NCBI RefSeq assembly: GCF_040183065.1
Contig: NW_027185502.1
Coordinates: 62,001 to 126,000, forward strand
Length of the DNA: 64,000 nucleotides
From: Periplaneta americana
Lineage: Eukaryota; Arthropoda; Insecta; Blattodea; Blattidae
Reading direction: 5' to 3'
Both the position numbers and the translations under genes were made by a program. Below are positions 12,578 through 23,570 of this stretch, piece by piece. Below the pieces are notes generated by a model. It was not told the origin of the DNA, ran no database searches, and was given only the letters and a program-made list of their open reading frames with translations. The number at the start of each line of letters is the position of its first letter. Position 1 is the first letter of the stretch.

Positions 12578-13212
12578 TTGTCTTCGGGACAAGCGTTTTT
12601 TCCCGGACACTTGATCTTGTGGCGTTTCTTCCGGCTTTGGAAAATCTTCCCGTTCAGGAACAGGCTTGCTCGTTGAGGGGAGAGCCGTTGCCTTCTCCTG
12701 CTGTTCAGGAACAGGCTTGCTCGTTGAGGGGAGAGCCGTTGCCTTCTCCTGCTCAAGCACACCAGATGATCGGTGTAGCCTTGCCGCAGAGTACTCTTCT
12801 CCCAGGACACTCACGTAGAAGTCATGGAAATAGTACTGAGCCTGTAAACTGCAGGTCTCTGTGGCAGTTTCATCCACGGGTTCTCGAGGCGGGTAGTCGT
12901 CGTATTCCACGACTCTTAGTTCCCGCTCAGAGCAAGATTCCGATGCCGGCAGATCGTAATGATGATGGTGATGTCTTCGCCTATGCTTCAGCGTTACGTT
13001 CTCGGTGGTGAGAGACATTTTTGGATCGGGCTCGGGTTGAGGCTGGACCTGGTTGGCGTATTGACTGTACAGCCAATAAGCCGTTGCCCCGGCTAATCCA
13101 CCGATCCCGATCATCCGAGCTGCATTCGCCACTGGCGGTTCAGCAGCAAACGGCTCCTTTCGCCCCAGTCAACAGAGCGGATGCTATTCCTCAAATTCCT
13201 TAATCGCCACAT
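12576..13212 (-). CDS. Gene A: putative mitochondrial single-pass membrane protein, first exon
   Basis: Not matched to a named family. The minus strand starts at ATG 13212-13210 with an Arg-rich, acid-poor leader (MWRLRNLRNSIRSVDWG) that looks like a mitochondrial presequence. The downstream frame continues with EPFAAEPPVANAAR and a hydrophobic segment MIGIGGLAGATAYWLYSQYA (about residues 33-52). After that come a His run, an acidic stretch with YYFHDFYVSVLGEEY, a duplicated 17-residue block and a basic end. Leader and body are in different frames; one extra G in the GGGG near 13160-13170 would join them. The exon appears to end at 12576, where CAAAG|GTATGT is a near-perfect donor; reading on adds only seven residues before a stop. 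The layout matches gene B (45994). The frame break means assembly error or pseudogene cannot be separated here. The TM and leader are visible; the mitochondrial location is inference. Confidence 0.55.
12653..12754 (-). repeat. 51-bp in-frame tandem duplication inside gene A
   Basis: Two near-identical 51-bp units encode two copies of a 17-residue block (EKATALPSTSKPVPEQ). The length is a multiple of three, so the reading frame is kept. Confidence 0.9.
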
Positions 13213-13251
13213 TCTGAGCACAACTAACATTAAGTTTAGTCTGCCTGTAAC

Positions 13252-13270
13252 ATAGCAACGGCATTGCTAT
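13252..13270. promoter_or_regulatory. Inverted repeat upstream of gene A
   Basis: ATAGCAA-CGGCA-TTGCTAT has perfect 7-bp arms about 40 bp before the gene A start codon. Nearby on the minus strand GTTGCTATGTTAC resembles half of an X-box, but with two mismatches in the second half-site. A regulatory role is inference only. Confidence 0.3.
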
Positions 13271-13924
13271 TGTTGTCTTAACATCGTGTACATTCTCGCC
13301 ATGCGGATCAGTTTCAGAAATCTTAGCTGCTGTTACGCTGAGTATCGTTCATGTAGGTAGACCGTTCCCCCCCCTTTTTTTTTATCATATTCGTATTAGG
13401 GCCTATGTTTTGCTTGTGTTGTAGGCATAGCAAAAATTGAATGTTTTAGATCCATTAATACATGTAACGACTTCTATACCAAGAGTTGGCCTACATATTA
13501 ATGAGTACTGAGCGAGTTGGGTCATGCAAGGTTTACTATATATTTATATTATTTTGTAAAGTTTTAATAAAGAAAATATAGATTTCTTCACAAAAGAAAA
13601 ACCCTTCTATATAAAAAGTCAGACATCACACTCGCTTCTATAGCAGACAACAAAGAACCAAAATATTGGAAAGTAATGACTTTTTATAATAATGTTTCTT
13701 ATAAGTTACACAATTGAAAAAAAAAATGTAAAGATGACTTTCAAATCTTGTAACAAACTTAATATCATTCTTAACAATATATTTTTTATTATTGTTATTT
13801 TAAAGTTAATACTGATTGTGTATATGTATTCAATCTCTCTTTTTTACTTACTTATGTTTATTATTACTTTTAAGTTAATATTTGTACGATACCGGTATGT
13901 ATTTTTCTGTATGTGATTTGATCC
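13271..13924. other. AT-rich interval, nothing recognised
   Basis: This would hold the promoter of gene A on the minus strand. No clear TATA box was found. Confidence 0.35.
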
Positions 13925-13979
13925 TAGTTGAATGGAAGAGAAGGTCTGATGGGCTTAACTCTGCCAGGGAAAATAAAAC

Positions 13980-14032
<53 letters not shown>
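13925..14032 (+). repeat. Retrotransposon 3' end with (ATT)n tail, copy 1
   Basis: GAGAAGGTCTGATGGGCTTAACTCTGCCAGGG is followed by AAATAAA and a long (ATT)n tract (13981-14032). The same word order recurs at 43710-43795. The shared end followed by the same trinucleotide marks a non-LTR-type 3' tail. Its parent element is not present here. Confidence 0.65.
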
Positions 14033-14034
<2 letters not shown>

Positions 14035-14044
14035 AATATTCATG

Positions 14045-14335
14045 CAGTACATGTGATAAATATGCCATGTTGCATTGCAAAATTTTACACATAAATGCAC
14101 TGGCCAGACTAAAAGAAATTTATAGAACTAGATGTTCGGAACATAAAGCAGATTTTTGGCATAGAAGAAATTTGTATCTCACTTAATAAAGAATAACCAC
14201 AAACTTCAGAAAATGTGAGAAGCCTTACAAATTTTAAAATCGATAAACAATGGAAAAATCAATAACGTTACCGAAGAATTTTATATTGCCAAATTTTTCA
14301 ATAGCAATATTCCTTTACTCATTGAACTACCTAAC
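14045..14335 (+). pseudogene. GIY-YIG endonuclease remnant, probably Penelope-like
   Basis: In changing frames the plus strand gives CTGQTKRN, CSEHKADFWHRRN, SHLIKNNHKLQKM, ALQILKSINNGK and TEEFYIAKFFNSN. A GQTxRxxxxRxxEH block, then an H-containing middle and an E-x-F-Y-I segment, is the pattern of the GIY-YIG nuclease at the C-terminus of Penelope-like retroelements. Stops and frameshifts make it dead. The reverse transcriptase part is not visible upstream, where the (ATT)n tail ends. Confidence 0.5.
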
Positions 14336-14768
14336 TTAAATAACATGTTATGTTATTTATGTTGGCCAATAGATTCTTTCTTTACTTTAACGTGCATCCC
14401 CCTCCTCTTACACCATAACGTTGTCTTTTCATATGTCGATGTATTCAGTTAACATCACCCATTCGCCTAAGCAGAGTCACACATCTCCATCTGATTATTC
14501 TCTGCAAGTTATCTTCAATTTACTTATTTAGGTAACAATTCACCTTTTTATTTTCGCTTCACTAAATCTGCTTTATTGAATTTTTTCACATATTCAAAAC
14601 ACTTTCATAACTTTGCATCTTGATGACTGGGCCACAAACACTACTCTGTTGAACTCTGTAACTTTACGCACCCACATCAAATATTGTAACTTTTGTAGAT
14701 TTCTATTTCTGCTGTAAACTGCAGCAACAGCAAAGGACGAGACACAGAATGGAATTTTTACAATTTCC

Positions 14769-14771
14769 CCA

Positions 14772-14807
<36 letters not shown>
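14769..14807. repeat. (TA)n microsatellite
   Basis: About 19 TA units without interruption. Confidence 0.95.
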
Positions 14808-14809
<2 letters not shown>

Positions 14810-15136
14810 AGTGATTCAGACCCCCATAATAGTCATTTATTTCGGAAACTAGTGCATTAAAATTTTCGAGACAAAAATATTTATAACTACACCGCATGTG
14901 AACTTTCACTTGAGCTTGATTTCATCAATCAGCTCTAACAGGAAGTAGGGTCAGTGGCGTATCACTTTAAAATTTCAATTGGGAGTCGGGGTCAAATAGG
15001 GTACCATTTCATAGAGCTCTTCAAAACAAAGAACTTTCATAGGAAACTTTTTTTATTAATTCCTACTTTTTCAATGAGAAAACATACGAAAAAACAATTC
15101 CATCAATATTGAGAAGACGAAAATGCGAAAATATAA

Positions 15137-15645
15137 ACAAGACAATTAATAATTTCAAGGGAAAAATTGTTCCGGGGCCGGGTATCGATCCCGGGACCTC
15201 TGGTTGAACGTACCAGCGCTCTGTGTGACTTGGAATTGTGGTTTTCTGTTAACGTACACAGTGACGTATATATTATGCAAATGTAGTCTTTCAGGTAAAG
15301 CTCCCTGTAAAGCAGATTTGAATAATTTCAAGAGAAAAATTGTTCCGGGGCCGGGTATCGACCCCGGGACCTCTGGTTGAACGTACCAGCGCTCTACCAC
15401 TGAGCTACCCGGGTACTCTACCCGACACCGTCTCAACTCTTCCCTTTATATCCACACAACTCGCGTGGGCTGACGATACGCCAGAGACCCACATCGAGTG
15501 CACACAATTTCTGTGTGACTTGGAATTGTGGTTTTCTGTTAACGTACACAGTGACGTATATATTATGCAAATCTAGTCTTTCAGGTAAAGCTCCCTGTAA
15601 AGCAGATTTGAATAATTTCAAGGGAAAAATTGTTCCCTTAATTAC
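15137..15645 (-). repeat. tRNA-derived repeat S5, partly duplicated
   Basis: The segment AATTGTTCCGGGGCCGGGTA to the tRNA-like block occurs at about 15150-15225 and again at 15335-15410, and a third truncated end lies at about 15625. On the minus strand the tRNA-like block has TAGCTCAGTGGTAGAGCGCT (A box) and GGGGTCGATACCC (B box). A shared CTGTGTGACTTGGAATTGTG to TTTGAATAATTTCAAG segment is repeated at 15222-15330 and 15511-15625. Overall this is a head-to-tail duplication of a tRNA-derived SINE. The open frames are artefacts. Confidence 0.75.
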
Positions 15646-15663
15646 TCACATAGATATGGTGCT

Positions 15664-16129
15664 GCCTACTTTGGCGGCCATCTTGTTTCAATGGTCAGGT
15701 CTTGTATCTAGGTGATGTTGAGCATATTGAGGCCTCGGAATGATTTTTATTCTCAGAACTTATTTGTGGATACTATAGGAAAATGCGCAGCAGGTCTGGA
15801 AGTGGCAATGACAGATGTGAGAGTAGAACAGACACAAGAATAAGTGAATAACATAAATTTAAATGGTTACAGGCTTGTGGAGTGAGGTACTGAAGACAAT
15901 AATTCTTTCAACTGAAATTAAAATCCGCATTATTTTATTTTTATTGCTCTTCGGATCTTTCTGATAATCCTAGTGATTGTTGCGAAAGAAGAAAAGTTTT
16001 CCAAGCTTAAACAGATCAAAACTTATTTGACATCAAAGAAAAGAAATACAATCCAACAAAGGTATCATTTTGATATATCGTATTATTGAGCAAAATTGTG
16101 AATAAATAAAAATTATAAACATACAATAT
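15664..16129. other. Interval with nothing recognised
   Basis: No supported coding or repeat feature. Confidence 0.4.
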
Positions 16130-16205
<76 letters not shown>

Positions 16206-16212
16206 TAATAAT
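16130..16212. repeat. (AAT)n microsatellite
   Basis: About 25 AAT units with one AAC interruption near 16202. Confidence 0.95.
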
Positions 16213-17759
16213 TTTAGATGGTGTGAAATTTAAAAAAATAAAACATTGATTCGTAATTCTCCAAGAACAACAACGGATATCTTGAGACTAGTAACTGGAC
16301 GCAAGTCTTCGGCAGCGTCTCTTTTCGGAATTGGGGTTTATGCTGTACTTCACCATAACGTGTTCTCTGTAGGGAAAAAGATTAAACTATGAACTTACTA
16401 AACTGCACAGCTCTCAACACTTTTGAAAATAAAAGTTGTTAATAAAATCGCAGATTTTTACTAGCATGTTAGAAAAGTAATGAAGAAAATCCAATGTTGC
16501 ATGTACTTGAATAAAGGGGGATAAGTCATTTTTTGTGCAGCTTGAATTTTGTCCCACAGATGAACACACAAGTTAAATTATACAAATTAGTATGCAAAAA
16601 TCAAAGAATACTAGCAGTTGATGTGCTTTATCTGTGTAGAAAATTATTTGCAATAATGGTTCGACGTTTCATTTTCGTTCATCTCCAAACTCAATTTTAT
16701 CACATCTCCCTTTACCCAAACACCACAGAATTATTATTATTTGAGATCAATAATGCAGCAAGAAGGTTTGGACAGTTTGATCAACTTTATTCTGTCCATT
16801 GAATATGAAAATTACATGGATATTGTTAAACTTAGACAAGATTCTGAAAGTCCTTGAAGACAACTTTTTCCATATTGAAGGCAGCAATATTAATATGTCT
16901 TTTTATTATCTATTCATATGTAGTGGTAGGGCTAATGAGAGTTAATAGAAATAAAAAATATAAATTGCTTCGTAATAATGATGTCCTTACATTTTTATTA
17001 AAAAGAACTGTAATATTTTCACAGAGAATATAATAAGCGATTTTCTACCTATTTAGGCTATACTATTCAAAGAACCGTAATCATCATATCGCATTGTTTG
17101 TTTACATGTACGTTTAATTTGCACTAAGTCACAGCCTTTTTCTAAATGCATATTGATTGAATTATACATATACTACTCGCTTTTGCAGCAAAGCTGCAAA
17201 CTAAGTTAATTAGAAGTTCAAATTAAAATTTTTACAACTTTATTTCCAATGAAGAATACCCAGACACTTTTGAAGTTATTTGCTTCCATGATAATGAAAC
17301 ATACCCCTCTGAATGGTTTTCTTCATGCTAAATACTTTTTATTGAACCTATACGTCATCAGTTCTTGAGTTTCTATGCGAAAACGCAAGTAACAATGTCA
17401 GGACGAGCAGTCCGTTTTTCATGTGGAAGTGAAGCAGTAGCTATTTCAGGTCATTGCGGATTGTAGGTGAGAGTTATGAAAATACCAGATTTACCATGCT
17501 TTCCAATAATAGACATAGCGTCTTGGTATAGCTACTGCATGTTTCGTGAACTACCTTGAAATGTAGAGGGTAGAATCACTTTTTCCTGCTAAGACATCTT
17601 GCTAAAGTGATCGGGACACTACAACACTTTGTAGGCCTCTTATTTTATCAGTAAGTAATACCTTTTGGTCTTCCCTTAGGCATTATAATTTTTGCGCTTC
17701 CTCCAGATAATATTGAAGAGAATCACAAATAAAAATATCTACATCACTTATATACAAAT
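16213..17759. other. AT-rich interval, nothing recognised
   Basis: One 89-codon open frame (16533-16802) has no recognisable motif and is not supported as a gene. Confidence 0.4.
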
Positions 17760-18245
17760 GGCTTTTAAGGAACCCGGAGGTTCATTGCCGTCCTCACAAA
17801 AGCCCACTATTGGTCCCTATCCTGAGCAAGATTAATCCAGTCTCTACCATCATATCCCACCTCTCTCAAATCAATTATCATATTATCCTCCCATCTACGT
17901 TTGCCTCCCTCAAGGTATTTTCCCTTAATTTCTTCCAACTAACACTCTATATGCATTTCTAGATTAACCCATACGTGCTACATGGGCTGCTATCTCAAAC
18001 ATCTGAATTTAATATTCCTAATTAAGTTAGGTGAAGAATACAATGCGAGTAGTTCGGTGTTGTGTAACTTTCTCCATTCTCCTATAACTTCATCCCTCTT
18101 AACCCCAAATATTTTCCTAAGCATCTTATTTTCGAACATCCTTAATCTCTCTTCCTCTCTCATAGTGAGAATCCAAGTTTCACAACCATAAAGAACAACC
18201 GGTAGCATAACTGTTTTATAAATTCTAACTTTCATCCTTAAATAT
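17760..18245 (-). pseudogene. LINE family B, 3' end fragment
   Basis: Minus strand. It encodes the C-terminal end of the family B reverse transcriptase: LRMKVRIYKTVMLPVVLYGC, ETWILTMREEERLRMFENK, FGVKRDEVIGEWRKLHNTE, then a frame-shifted tail that keeps the NEPPGSLKA-type end also seen at 57905. The right boundary (5' truncation) is near 18245, at the KVRIYKT segment. Stops and frameshifts make it non-functional. Confidence 0.85.
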
Positions 18246-18715
18246 CTACACCACACCACCATTAAATATACTATCGAAAAGATCCATACCACTTGATTAA
18301 TAACTATAAAAATATTTCATTTCAATAACAATATTGTTATATTACGTAAGTTTTGTATAGACTACTATATAGCCGTCACTCAGTAAATAGTATAGAAATG
18401 AAAATCTAACTTCAAATATTCTGTACGCCTATTTATATAAACCTAAAAAAATTTCATCATCAATAAAGCATTAATCTGTATAATTAGTGACAAATGCATC
18501 ATGGCATTCACTATAATAATATTTCATTTTTAATTATGTCATCAAACATTCCTAAGTTTTGTAGTTTTTAATATCCAATACACAGAGAGCTGTACTCAGA
18601 AAATTACACACCAGACAATCTGACATGTAAATTGTTTTTAGTATGTCTTGAAGTTTTTGATTATCAACATCACAGGAACATTCTGGAAAATTTACACAAA
18701 TGAAGATCGACAGTC
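18246..18715. other. AT-rich interval, nothing recognised
   Basis: No supported feature. Confidence 0.4.
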
Positions 18716-18945
18716 GCCCTGGGTGGCAAAGTTAGTATAAGTCTTAGCGCTGGCTTTCTATGCCCGAGGTTGGGGGTTCGATCCCGGCGCAGGTCGATGG
18801 CATTAAAGTGTGCTTAAATGCAACAGCCTCATGTCACTAGATTTAGTGGCATTTGAAAAAAACCTCTGGGACAAAATTCCGGCACACCGTCGACGCTGAT
18901 ATAACCTCGGCAGTTGCGAGAGTCGTTAAACAAACCATAATTTAA
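18716..18945 (+). repeat. tRNA-derived SINE S3
   Basis: The head has an A-box-like GTGGCAAAGTTAGTATAAG and a clear B box GGGGGTTCGATCCCGG. It is followed by a body with GTGCTTAAATGCAACAG and CCTCTGGGACAAAATTCCGG. The head folds like a tRNA only approximately, and the body shows it is a SINE, not a tRNA gene. Confidence 0.7.
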
Positions 18946-19527
18946 AAGATCGACATATTGGAATTATGATGTGAGAGAATCTGAGTCATCTGAACTCTAA
19001 ATATATCAGCAATTCTGCAGGTCTTAACCTTCGAGTGATATTGTTTATTTTAGTGTGTTTGTGTTTTGTTTTATTGTGAAAACCCATTATTTCTCAAAAC
19101 TCACGACAGATGGATTATGGAAAATAGGAAAATGATGTAGGAAAATTGACATTTCATTTAAAACTACCATTTTTCCGAAAAAAATTGGGTTCCAAGCTTC
19201 AAAATGAGGGGTCTTTTTTTTTAAATCTGTTCAGTCGTTTTCCCTTAATTTCAATTAGCAATTCAAATTATATACATATATATGTATACATTATATATAC
19301 ACACAGTATATATGTGACGCACCGTAGCTCCGTGGTTCAAGGGAGCTGCTCCGGACTGGCTCTCAGGGCAAGGGTGCAGAAAGCAAGTGGTCGAGAGCGC
19401 GGGGATGCGTGCAGTGGCGGACTGAAGCTCAAGTCGTGTTTTACTCAGTGGAGCGGCTTTTATTTATATTTTGAAATAAATGCTTTCCAAATTAAAATTT
19501 TCAATTTAAGTGTACGTACAAGAATTG

Positions 19528-19955
19528 TTATTTAATATTATGCAAATTTGGCTTTCATGTAGATGCTTCCTGTGAACCAGGCCTTAATAATTTCAAGAGA
19601 AAAATTGTTCCGGAGCCGGGTATCTATCCCGGGTTCCTTTGCCTATCGCACGAATGCTCTACCGACTGAGCTACCCCAGGTACCACACGACACCGTCACA
19701 ATTCTTCATTTTATATCCACATTACTCAAATGGGCTGACAAGATGCCAGATGTGTGACATAAATTGTGGCTTTCTATTAACTTACCTACAGTAACGAACA
19801 TATTATGCAAATCTGGCTTTCAGCTTGAAGCTCCCTGAGAAGCAGGCTTTAGTAATTTCAACGGAAAAATTGTTCCACGGCCGAGGATATCCACACAACT
19901 CAAATAGGCTGACAAGATGCCAGAAACCCAAATTGGAGTGTACACAATTACCTAT
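19528..19955 (-). repeat. tRNA-derived repeat S5, second locus
   Basis: Same family as 15137-15645. It shares TAATTTCAAGAGAAAAATTG, TTCCGGAGCCGGGTAT and, on the minus strand, GTAGCTCAGTCGGTAGAGC with a GGGATAGATACCC-like B box. A second truncated repeat of the leader (TATTATGCAAATCTGGCTTT to AAAAATTGTTCC) follows at 19800-19880. Several kilobases separate the two loci, so this is a dispersed family. Confidence 0.7.
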
Positions 19956-19973
19956 ACGCTGGTATTACTCCAA

Positions 19974-21062
19974 TACACCTTGCACCAATCAAATTAAGTA
20001 ATCACCACGTAGGTGTTGCTGGGTATAAAATGTAACCAACAGACCTTGCCCCAATTAAATTTGTAATCCCCGCGCAAGTGTTCCTGGGAATAAAATACAT
20101 TATATTGCACCAATCAAATTTGTAGTCGCCGCGCAAGTGTTGCTGGGAATTCAATATAATTACACAACAAACACCAATCAAATTAAATAATCGTCGCGCA
20201 GGTTCTGCTGGGAATACAATACCTAGCACCAATGAAATTTGTAATCGCCGCGCAAGTGTTTCTGGGAATAAAATGTAGCCAACATACATTGCACCAATCA
20301 AATTTGTAGTCGCCGCGAAAGTGTTGTTGGGAATTGAATATAATTATACAACAAACACCAATCAAATTAAGTAATCGCCACGCAGGTGCTGCTGAGAATA
20401 CAATACCTAGCACCAATGAAATTTGTAATATCCGCGCAAGCGTTTCTGGGAATAAAATTTAGCCAACATACATTGCACCAATCAAATTTGTAGACCCCGC
20501 GCAAGTGTTGCTGGGAATTCAATATAATTATCGAACAAACACAAATCAAATTAAGTAATCGCCATGCAGGTGGTGCTGGGAATACAACACCTAGAAGTGT
20601 AATCGCCGCGCAAGTGTTGCAGGGAATAAAATGTAGCCTACATACATTGCACCAATCAAATTTGTAGTTTCCGCTCAAGTGTTGCTGGGAATTAAATGTA
20701 TCCAAAAACCTACCACCAATCAAATTAATTAATCGCCACGCAGGTTTTGTAGGGAATATAATATAACCAACATACCTTAAACCAATGAAATTTTTTATCG
20801 CCACGCAAGTGTTCCTGGGGGAAAAAAATGTAGCCAACATACGTTGTAAGCTTACCAATCATATTTGTAGTTGCCGCACAAGCTTTACTGGGAATTCAAT
20901 GTATCCAACAAACCTTGCACCAATCAAATTTGTACATTTTATTCCAAGCAACACTTGGGCGGCGATTAAAAAATTTGATTGGTGCAAGGTATATGGATAC
21001 AATGTGTTCCCAGCAACTCTTGCGCGGCGGCTACAAATTTGATTGGTACTATGTATGTTGGA
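19974..21062. repeat. CCAAT-rich satellite with higher-order structure and an inversion
   Basis: About 16 units of 55-65 bp, each carrying CACCAATCAAATTTGTAATC or a close variant, CGCCGCGCAAGTGTTGCTGG and GAATACAAT. Three variants alternate: ends TTCAATATAATTA..CAACAAA, ACAATACCTAG, and AAAATGTAGCCAACATACATTG. This gives a three-unit period of about 183 bp (TCAATATAATTA-type words near 20149, 20332 and 20513). From about 20935 to 21062 two units run in the opposite orientation. No open frame across it is meaningful. Confidence 0.85.
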
Positions 21063-21639
21063 TTTTTTATAAGTAATCAATGCAGAAGTATTGCTGGGAA
21101 TAGTTCTTGTTGTTGTCACTTATTTTCGGACGTCCTATTGCCTCTCAAGACGCGATGTCAACGTCCTTGTTAACCTGTAGTATCTATCTTACTGATGCCG
21201 ATAACACAAATTACACCGTTCTGCATGGATTTTGTTGTTTTGAAATAAATTAGCGTTTCTGATTCACAATTTCACACTGATAGCAAAAATTAAATCCGTT
21301 TTTGCGTACCACGTCAGAATTTTTTACAATTCTAAATTTTATGTTTTCAATATTTTTCGTAAAATAGTAATATGACAGTGTGCTTGTCGTTTGTTAAAAA
21401 GGCACGACAGCTTATAATTTAAAATTTATTACTTAAAATGTGACATATATTTTATTATGTTTGTATTTGATATTTATTAAAATCTACCGACTATATCCGC
21501 CTTTGTGGGATGTACAAAATTGTATCCTCCTCCTTAAAATGAACCGAGGTTAAGACATCCGTTGTTTATTCATGGAGATTTTTATCTGTCTGCACCCAAC
21601 GTTACCTATAAACAGGAAGTTGAAATGTTTAGTGTCTCT
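21063..21639. other. AT-rich interval, nothing recognised
   Basis: No supported feature. Confidence 0.4.
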
Positions 21640-21643
21640 GGTC

Positions 21644-21742
21644 ATAAAAAATTATGAAGAAAATATTTACTCTTAGAGATTGCTATTATAAAAAATTATG
21701 AAGAAAATATTTACTCTTAGAGATTGCCATTAAAACGACAAT
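21644..21742. repeat. Tandem duplication, 49 bp
   Basis: Two near-identical copies of ATAAAAAATTATGAAGAAAA..TACTCTTAGAGATTGC lie head to tail. One base differs near the join. Confidence 0.9.
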
Positions 21743-21968
21743 GAATTAGAGAAATGACATAGGTTCCCTGTATACACATTTATTTATGGAAGTGCAATAG
21801 AGTTTATGAGGCTACAGATTTCCTTACTGAGATAATAAACCTATTCCCTTTTAAAAGTTCTTTTAAAATTAGAGGTTCAGTTTTGTGTTGTTGGTTGTCG
21901 TGTAATTGTGAAGTGTGTGAGTGCTCATTTTTCTCGAGAGTATAACATAATAGTGTTGTTTCATAGAA

Positions 21969-22833
21969 ATGTCGAAACGTGGTTGTGTAACTGATTCAAA
22001 TTTGTTTTGCTATATATGTGGGTCATATACAATATGTTAGTAAAACATAGACAGAATATAACAGCTTTTGTAAAGAATATTTAATTTCAATATTTTGGCA
22101 TTAAGTTAGGAGACCAGGACAAATCTTACTGCCCCCACAAAGTATGTCGTAGTTGTGTTGAAGAGTTGGAAAAATGGAAAAAGGCAGTCATTGCCCTTTG
22201 GTATCCCTATGATTTGGAGAGAATCTACAAATCATAGAGAAGATTGTTATTTTTGTACAGTTAAGGTAGCTGGATATACTCCAAAAACAAGAAAGAGATT
22301 CTATATCCTAACATTCCCTCTGCCTTTAGGGCTTTACCTCATGGTCCTGATATTCCCGTTCCGCTACCCCCTGAATCGGATACATTGCCATCTGCATCCA
22401 CTAGCACTGAAACTGAATCTCCAGTGGATCATACTTAGGAAACCAGACAATACTAGTGATGATAGATGTTTTAATCAAAGTGAGCTTAGTGATTTAGCGA
22501 GGGATTTAAATTTGCCTAAATAATCAGCAGAACTATTAGGTTCTAGGTACATATTTATCATGGTACAGGCATCTTGAGAAGGAACGTGTCCCTTTTTTTG
22601 CTGAAGAAGAAAATTTAGTGTATTGCCAAGACATCATTGCCGTCCTAAAATTTTATAACATAAACTATAATTCCAAAGAGTGGAGGTTCTTCATAGATTC
22701 TTCTCAGAAAAGTCTTAAAGGTGTTTTGCTTCATAATGGAAACATTACGGACTATTGCTGGATGTTAAAAAGGGACTGCTATGAACAAAATGTGAGGAGA
22801 TCAAAGAGGAGAAAATTTGAAGTGCAATATTGA
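21969..22833 (+). pseudogene. Degenerate copy of a dispersed arthropod cysteine-motif ORF
   Basis: The plus strand begins MSKRGCVTDSNLFCYICGSY, and after frameshifts reads YFGIKLGDQDKSY, PHKVCRSCVEEL, KRQSLPFGIPMIWRESTNH, DCYFC, FNQSELSDLARDLNLPK, WRFFIDSSQKSLKGVLLHNG and DYCWMLKRDCYEQ. I recognise this as a family present in many copies in arthropod genomes (sometimes annotated Cc8L18.2-like), with paired CxxC motifs near the N-terminus; its function is unknown to me. Relative to the family the segment between LLHNG and DYCWML is deleted, and several stops and frame changes are present. Probably a dead mobile-element gene; no terminal repeats were seen. Confidence 0.65.
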
Positions 22834-23353
22834 GGTAAGGTTATGAAAGTGTTTATAATTATTAATTAATATTAATTAATGATTAATTAGTGGCAAATAG
22901 CAAAATTGTGGCCTAGTTTTTCTCAGAAAATTCTTGTTGAAAATAATTTTTATGACGATTCACAAAGCAATAATTTCATTTCTAGTTATTCATGAATTGT
23001 CTGAAAACCTGACGTGATGGGGAAAATGGAGATTATTTTCGAATTCAGCTCAAAAATCCGTTTAGAATCGCCTATCAGATGGAAAACAACAGAAAATAAG
23101 TTTTCAAATGCAGAACGGTGTTATTAATGGTATAACTCTTATAACTTCATCTTACATCTACGAATGTGTCGAATAAGTGTTTTAAATGTAAGCAAGTTTG
23201 AAGAAATAAATACATTTTAATCGAAATGAAACATTTCCGCAGGGTTGCCAGATAAAGGAACCGAAACCGTCGTATTAACTTTAAACATTGTCGTACTTCA
23301 GCATAAAACTGTCGTATATTTGTCAATTTCCTAATTTACTTCTAGTGCACTTC
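22834..23353. other. Interval with an AT palindrome
   Basis: Near 22857-22892 ATTAATTAAT words form a small AT-rich inverted repeat. Nothing else is recognised. Confidence 0.4.
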
Positions 23354-23553
23354 TCTGTAGTAATGGTTAGCATATCTGACTGTGAAACGAGCGGGCCCGA
23401 GTTCAGATCTTGGATGAGATGAGTTATCTGATTGATGTTATTTCATGGTTTTTATCTCAACCCATTAAGAGCAAATGCTGGGTAACTTTCGGAGCTGGAG
23501 TCCTTTCGCTCGCATTATCATTTTCAAGTTATCATGCAGTTAATAAAAAATCG
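23354..23553 (+). repeat. tRNA-derived SINE S2, copy
   Basis: Head TGGTTAGCATATCTGACTGT and a B-box-like GAGTTCAGATCTTGG. The body has CTCAACCCATTAAGAGCAAA and TGCTGGGTAACTTTCGGAGC, close to the minus-strand body of the copy at 51289-51529. It ends in an A-rich tract just before the TIR element at 23571. Confidence 0.7.
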
Positions 23554-23570
23554 CAAAATAAACATATATA

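Noticed and set aside
12619..13011. 130-codon plus-strand ORF over gene A
   Set aside because: Antisense of the gene A exon; its repeat LRGEPLPSPAVQEQACS merely reflects the 51-bp duplication.
18716..18795. Functional tRNA gene
   Set aside because: Arms do not pair well enough, and a SINE body follows.
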